The translations under genes and the position numbers were made by a program. The notes below the pieces were generated by a model, which was given only the letters and a program-made list of their open reading frames with translations, had not been told where the DNA came from and ran no database searches. A stretch of DNA of 64,000 nt from Actinomadura syzygii (lineage in GTDB: Bacteria; Actinomycetota; Actinomycetes; Streptosporangiales; Streptosporangiaceae), in NCBI RefSeq assembly GCF_008085905.1, contig NZ_VSFF01000002.1, positions 62,001 through 126,000 of the forward strand, written 5' to 3'. Positions within the stretch are counted from its first letter, which is position 1. Every line of letters starts with the position of its first letter. Below are positions 60,537 to 64,000 of the stretch, piece after piece.

Positions 60537-60674
60537 CGGGTCGGGCGGCCGGAGGCCGCCAAGGCCGGAGGTCGCCCGACCCGCCGAGCGAGGGGCCGTT
60601 TCCCGAGAGCGAACGCGGACTGGGGAAACGGCCCCTCGCGAGCAACGGGGGTTCCAGGGGGTCGCCCCCCTGGG
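60537..60674. repeat. Block of three consecutive strong hairpins
   Basis: Hairpin 1: 60537-60547 with 60573-60583 (11 bp, perfect, inner GGCC pairs). Hairpin 2: 60588-60604 with 60623-60639 (17 bp, perfect, GAGGGGCCGTTTCC core). Hairpin 3: CCAGGGGG (60654-60661) with CCCCCTGG (60666-60673). The block fills the gap between convergent genes and ends at the ung stop. Bidirectional termination is a likely effect; related G-run/C-run hairpins occur at 15884 and 40676. Confidence 0.75.
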
Positions 60675-61352
60675 CTAACACAGCTTCCAGTCGACGGGCT
60701 GCGCGCCTTGTTGCTCCAGGAGTTGGTTGGCGCGGGAGAACGGGCGGGAGCCGAAGAAGCCGCGGTCCGCCGAGTACGGGCTCGGGTGCGGGGACTCTAT
60801 GCAGGGGACGTTGCCGAGCATCGGCTTGAGGTTGCGGGCGTCGCGGCCCCAGAGGATCGCGACGAGCGGGCGGCCGCGTGCGGCGAGGGCGCGGATGGCC
60901 TGTTCGGTGACCTGCTCCCAGCCCTTGTCGCGGTGCGAGCCGGGCTTGCCGGGCATGACGGTCAGCGCGCGGTTGAGCAGGCAGACGCCCTGCTCCGTCC
61001 AGGGGGTGAGGTCGCCGTTGGACGGCTCCGGGTGCCCGAGGTCGCTGCAGTACTCGCGGTAGATGTTGATGAGGCTCGCGGGCAGCGGGCGGACCTCCGG
61101 CGCGACCGAGAAGCTCAGCCCGACCGGGTGGCCCGGCGTCGGGTACGGGTCCTGCCCCATGATGAGGACGCGGACGTCGTCGAACGGCTGCGTGAAGGCA
61201 CGCAGGACGTGGTTCCCGGCGGGGAGGTAGCGGCGCCCGGCGGCGATCTCGGCGCGCAGCCAGTCGCCCGCGGCGGCGATCGTCCCGGCGACCGGCTCCA
61301 GCGCGGTCGCCCACCCCGCCTCGACGATCTCCGAGAGTGGTCGTGCCGTCAT
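60675..61352 (-). CDS. ung: Uracil-DNA glycosylase (family 1)
   Basis: 225 residues from the ATG at 61352. Removes uracil from DNA to start base-excision repair. Motif [19 protein letters not shown] with the catalytic Asp, [20 protein letters not shown], and motif [22 protein letters not shown] with the catalytic His. The longer frame to 61454 is not supported; the ATG lies 8 bases behind a minus-strand TAGGGT, so the mRNA is likely leaderless. Confidence 0.96.
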   Translation of the reverse strand: MTARPLSEIVEAGWATALEPVAGTIAAAGDWLRAEIAAGRRYLPAGNHVLRAFTQPFDDVRVLIMGQDPYPTPGHPVGLSFSVAPEVRPLPASLINIYREYCSDLGHPEPSNGDLTPWTEQGVCLLNRALTVMPGKPGSHRDKGWEQVTEQAIRALAARGRPLVAILWGRDARNLKPMLGNVPCIESPHPSPYSADRGFFGSRPFSRANQLLEQQGAQPVDWKLC

Positions 61353-61360
61353 GGGGCACA

Positions 61361-61366
61361 ACCCTA
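61361..61366 (-). promoter_or_regulatory. -10 element of a leaderless promoter for ung
   Basis: Minus-strand TAGGGT (61366-61361), then 8 bases, then the ATG at 61352. No Shine-Dalgarno. Confidence 0.45.
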
Positions 61367-61537
61367 GTGCGGTGATCATGTGGACGTCCGGGGAACGGAT
61401 CCGCCCGGTCGGACATGTGAAGTTTTCTGACAGCATCAGGATTGATGGAAGCAAAATCTTCCCCTGGTGCTGAGAAACAGCCAGATGAAGTGCGTGAAAC
61501 GCCCTGTTAAGTCCTAGTTACTTCCATGCGGGCAGCG

Positions 61538-61567
61538 TTGACCTGCCGTCCCCCGAGCGCATAACTC
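61538..61567 (+). promoter_or_regulatory. Putative promoter of the wax ester/TAG synthase gene
   Basis: TTGACC (61538-61543) and TAACTC (61562-61567) with an 18-base spacer, giving a start about 8 bases before the ATG at 61582. The rest of the ung-DGAT gap (61353-61537) is AT-richer than average but shows no other feature. Confidence 0.5.
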
Positions 61568-61581
61568 CTAGAAGAGCAGGT

Positions 61582-63129
61582 ATGGCGCACGACGAGCGGA
61601 CGAGCGGACGGACGAGAGAGCCCATGAGCCAGTTGACCACCGTGGACGCCACCTTCCTCAACGCCGAGACCGGCACCACCCACGCCCACATAGCGGGGCT
61701 GGGCATCGTCGACGCGGCCTCGTGCCCGGACGGCCGGCTGACGGTCGAGGGGGTGGCCGAACTCGTGCGGAACCGGGCGCACCTCGCGGCCCGTCCGCTG
61801 CGGCAGCGGCTCGTCCAGGTGCCGTTCGGCCTGGACCGTCCGTACTGGGAGGACGACCCGGACTTCGACGCCGGGCGGCACATCTTCGAGATCGGGCTCC
61901 CGGCGCCCGGCGACGACCGGCAGCTCGCCGACGTCGTCGCGATGCTGCACGAGCAGCCGCTCGACCGGTCGCGCCCGCTGTGGGAGATGTTCCTGATCCA
62001 GGGCCTGATCGGCGGCCGGACCGCCGTCTACGTGAAGGTGCACCACGCCGCGATCGACGGCGTGACGGCCGCCGAGACGCTCGCCGCGCTGCTGGACCTG
62101 TCGCCCGAGCCCCGCGACGTCCCCGCCGACGAGACCGAGCCCGCGCGCGCGCCGCGGCCCGCCGAGATGGTCCGCGCGGGGCTGCTGAACACGGCGATGC
62201 ACCCGGTCCGGTCGGCGCTGTCGGTCGCGCGCGCCGCCCCCTACCTGGACGAGATCCCCGGGCTGTCGTCCATTCCGGGGGTCGGGCTGATGTCGTCGGT
62301 CGTGCAGAACGCGCTGCGCCGCCGGGAGGTGCCGCGCGCGCCGCGGATGAGCGCGCCGCCGACGCCGTTCAACCAGCCGATCGGGCGCCGCCGCTCCGTC
62401 GCCGTCGGCGAGCTTCCGCTCGACGACATCAAGCAGATCCGGCGCGGGCTCGGCGGCAGCGTCAACGACGTGGTGATGGCGCTGTGCGCGACCGCGCTGC
62501 GGCAGTGGCTGGACAAGCGCGGCGAGCTGCCGGAGCGTCCGCTGGTAGCGGCCGTCCCGGTGTCGCTGCGGCGGCGCGGCAACCGCGGCGAGGGCGGGAA
62601 CCAGGTGTCGGTCATGGCGACGCCGCTCGCCACCGACATCCCCGACCCGGCCGACCGGTACGTGGCGGTCCGCCGCGACATGGACCGCGCCAAGCGGCGG
62701 TTCACCGGGTCGTCCGGGAGCTGGGTGCAGGACATGAGCGGGCTGATCCCCGCGCCGGTCGCGGGCGCGCTGACCCGGCTCGCGCTGCAGGCCGCGCCCG
62801 CGATGTCGCTGCGTCCGATCAACCTGATCGTGTCGAACGTGCCGGGCCCGCAGTTCCCGCTGTACCTGTGCGGGGCGCGGGTGCTCGGCTACTACCCGAT
62901 CTCCGTCATCACGGACATCACCGGCGGGCTGAACATCACCGTGTTCTCCTACGACGGGAAGGTGGACGTCGGCATCGTCGCCTGCCGGGCCCTGATCCCC
63001 GACCCGTCCGAGATCGTCGACCACCTGGTGGACGCGCTGGACGAGCTGCGCGAGCTCAGCCGCGAAGCCCTCGAAGAGCGGGCCCTCGAAGAGCGGGCCC
63101 GCGAGGAGCGGGTGCTCAGCGGGGAGTGA
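61582..63129 (+). CDS. Wax ester synthase/diacylglycerol O-acyltransferase (WS/DGAT)
   Basis: 515 residues (ATG at 61582; the ATG at 61624, MSQLTTVDATFL, is an alternative since homology starts there). Acyl-CoA:diacylglycerol or fatty-alcohol acyltransferase forming storage lipids. Active site HHAAIDG (HHxxxDG) near residue 155; also PLWEMFLIQGL, VNDVVMALCATALRQWL, GNQVSVMATPLATD and SNVPGPQFPLYLCGARV (the conserved NVPGP). The C-terminus has an EER repeat. It overlaps the right-edge gene by 14 bases, convergently. Part of a local lipid set with the PlsC gene. Confidence 0.94.
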   Translation: MAHDERTSGRTREPMSQLTTVDATFLNAETGTTHAHIAGLGIVDAASCPDGRLTVEGVAELVRNRAHLAARPLRQRLVQVPFGLDRPYWEDDPDFDAGRHIFEIGLPAPGDDRQLADVVAMLHEQPLDRSRPLWEMFLIQGLIGGRTAVYVKVHHAAIDGVTAAETLAALLDLSPEPRDVPADETEPARAPRPAEMVRAGLLNTAMHPVRSALSVARAAPYLDEIPGLSSIPGVGLMSSVVQNALRRREVPRAPRMSAPPTPFNQPIGRRRSVAVGELPLDDIKQIRRGLGGSVNDVVMALCATALRQWLDKRGELPERPLVAAVPVSLRRRGNRGEGGNQVSVMATPLATDIPDPADRYVAVRRDMDRAKRRFTGSSGSWVQDMSGLIPAPVAGALTRLALQAAPAMSLRPINLIVSNVPGPQFPLYLCGARVLGYYPISVITDITGGLNITVFSYDGKVDVGIVACRALIPDPSEIVDHLVDALDELRELSREALEERALEERAREERVLSGE

Positions 63130-64000
63130 GGCCGAGCGCCTCGCGGTGCCGCCGGGCGAGTCCGAGCGCGGCGGCGCCCGCGGGTTGCATCGGCGCCGGG
63201 ACGGGCCCGTCGAACGGCGCCGTCGACACCTCGCCCTCGTCGTTGACCGCGACGAGCCCGCCGAAGAACTCGGCGAACGCGGCGTCGTCGACCACGACGA
63301 CCGTGAGCAGGTCGAGCGCGAACGTCAGCGGGTCGACGCCGAGGCCGAGGAAATGGGCGCGCAGCCGTCCCTCGGCGCGGGCCGTGGTCAGCGCGCGGTG
63401 GAACGGCCATTCCCGCTGGACGAATCCGTCGCCGTAGTCCTCGTCGCCACCGAGCAGTTCTTCGGCGTATTCGCGGACCATGCACGACCACATGTCCGGC
63501 GGCTCGTCGCCGAGCGGCTGGAACAGCCCGACCGGCATCACCTGGTAGAGCCCACCGGCGTGCGCGACCTTGGCCGGGTCGCGCCGGTGCAGCACGTACG
63601 ACCCTGACGAGGTGACGGTCAGCGTCGTGATCGCGGGCAGGGCGTGGCGGCGGGTCAGATCGCACGGGTCGCCGATCCGGCGGCGGAGAGGGAGGCCGTC
63701 CATCCCTGCGGACAGTTCGTGCGCCACCGCTTCGGCGATGTTCACGCCGTCGAAGTAGCGGGCCGGGCCGAGGCGGAGCACAGGAGGATGCGCGGCGAGG
63801 AGGCGGTAGCTCGGCCGGTCCTCGAACACCTTCGGCGGCGCGAGCGCGGCCATGGCCTCGGCGTATGTGCGGTAGCCGGGCGGGAGGCCGTCCGGCGGGT
63901 CGGCGACGGCAGGGGATTCGGGGCGGGCGTCCCATTCCAGGCGGATCCCGTCTAGCGGAATCGGGGTGTCGGGGATCCATCCTGGACGGCACAGGAGCGG
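63116..64000 (-). CDS. Conserved hypothetical protein (5' end beyond window)
   Basis: The frame stays open to base 64000, reading ...GWIPDTPIPLDGIRLEWDAR... YRTYAEA before the internal ATG at 63853, so the start is outside the window; at least 294 residues are present. It is soluble, with segments VFEDRPSYRLLAAHPPVLRLGPARYFDGVNIAEAVAHEL, TLTVTSSGSYVLHRRDPAKVAHAGGLYQVMPVGLFQP, VREYAEELLGGDEDYG and LTFALDLLTVVVVDDAAFAEFF. The middle part (a YQVMP... MVREYAEEL arrangement) recalls Nudix-like or transcription-regulator-associated domains found in actinomycetes, but I cannot assign a family. Function unknown. Confidence 0.65.
   Translation of the reverse strand, partial: PLLCRPGWIPDTPIPLDGIRLEWDARPESPAVADPPDGLPPGYRTYAEAMAALAPPKVFEDRPSYRLLAAHPPVLRLGPARYFDGVNIAEAVAHELSAGMDGLPLRRRIGDPCDLTRRHALPAITTLTVTSSGSYVLHRRDPAKVAHAGGLYQVMPVGLFQPLGDEPPDMWSCMVREYAEELLGGDEDYGDGFVQREWPFHRALTTARAEGRLRAHFLGLGVDPLTFALDLLTVVVVDDAAFAEFFGGLVAVNDEGEVSTAPFDGPVPAPMQPAGAAALGLARRHREALGLTPR

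Overview
The window is very GC-rich (about 73% by eye) with strong codon-position bias and tightly packed genes. It carries DUF5753 (Scr1-type)/DUF397 pairs, mce operons, mycothiol-era actinobacterial housekeeping genes and leaderless promoters. This points to a filamentous actinomycete, most likely Actinomadura or another member of the Thermomonosporaceae (inferred from gene content; no rRNA is present). It is a chromosomal segment. I found no insertion sequence, prophage, plasmid origin, CRISPR array or rRNA, and one tRNA (Leu, anticodon TAG).

Layout. 1-1.5 kb: Scr1/DUF397 pair (cut by the left edge) and a shortened Uma2 gene. 1.55-10.4 kb: NAD salvage (pncB-pncA, then gntK), then clpS-DUF2017-mec-cysO-cysM, a thioesterase, an Rv1339-type MBL hydrolase, rph and rdgB. 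The order matches Mycobacterium tuberculosis Rv1330c-Rv1341 apart from the thioesterase, which sits where a rhomboid gene and murI are found there. 10.4-13.4 kb: three tandem MEDS-domain regulators (ATPase, STAS, ATPase). 13.7-25 kb: tRNA-Leu, peroxiredoxin, DUF3618 protein, zinc-finger protein, SIMPL protein, D-amino-acid deaminase/aldolase, lipoprotein esterase, purU, a DUF6286/AmaP-like envelope pair, a DcuS/DctR-like two-component system, a possible structured RNA and a Ser/Thr kinase. 25-29.6 kb: gcvT-gcvH-glyA-sdaA behind a tandem glycine riboswitch, a route from glycine via serine to pyruvate. 29.7-36 kb: site-2 protease, cysteine desulfhydrase-like enzyme, membrane protein with an Arg-rich tail, ATP-dependent DNA ligase and a secreted protein.

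36-44.8 kb: SDR, TetR and a flavin monooxygenase around a 35-bp palindrome, further TetR genes, a uronate-dehydrogenase-like enzyme, a secreted KTDPP-repeat protein, a transglycosylase-like protein and a MarR regulator. 45.1-54.4 kb: a complete mce operon (mini-ORF, two YrbE permeases, six Mce proteins, one Mce-associated protein) whose reading frames overlap at almost every junction, with a MarR gene at each end. 55-64 kb: a DUF2470 protein behind an iron-box-like site, a trans-sulfuration enzyme, a DUF5925 AAA ATPase, a PlsC acyltransferase, an unknown gene, ung, a wax ester synthase/DGAT and an unknown gene cut by the right edge.

The most unusual signals are a leaderless Cys-containing upstream ORF before cysO-cysM, the triple MEDS cluster, a possible structured RNA at 23.2-23.5 kb, a block of three strong hairpins at 60.5 kb with related hairpins elsewhere (one apparently inside a gene), and a recurring TANNNT-N6-8-start leaderless promoter. 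All identifications come from reading the sequence and from family knowledge; no database search was possible.
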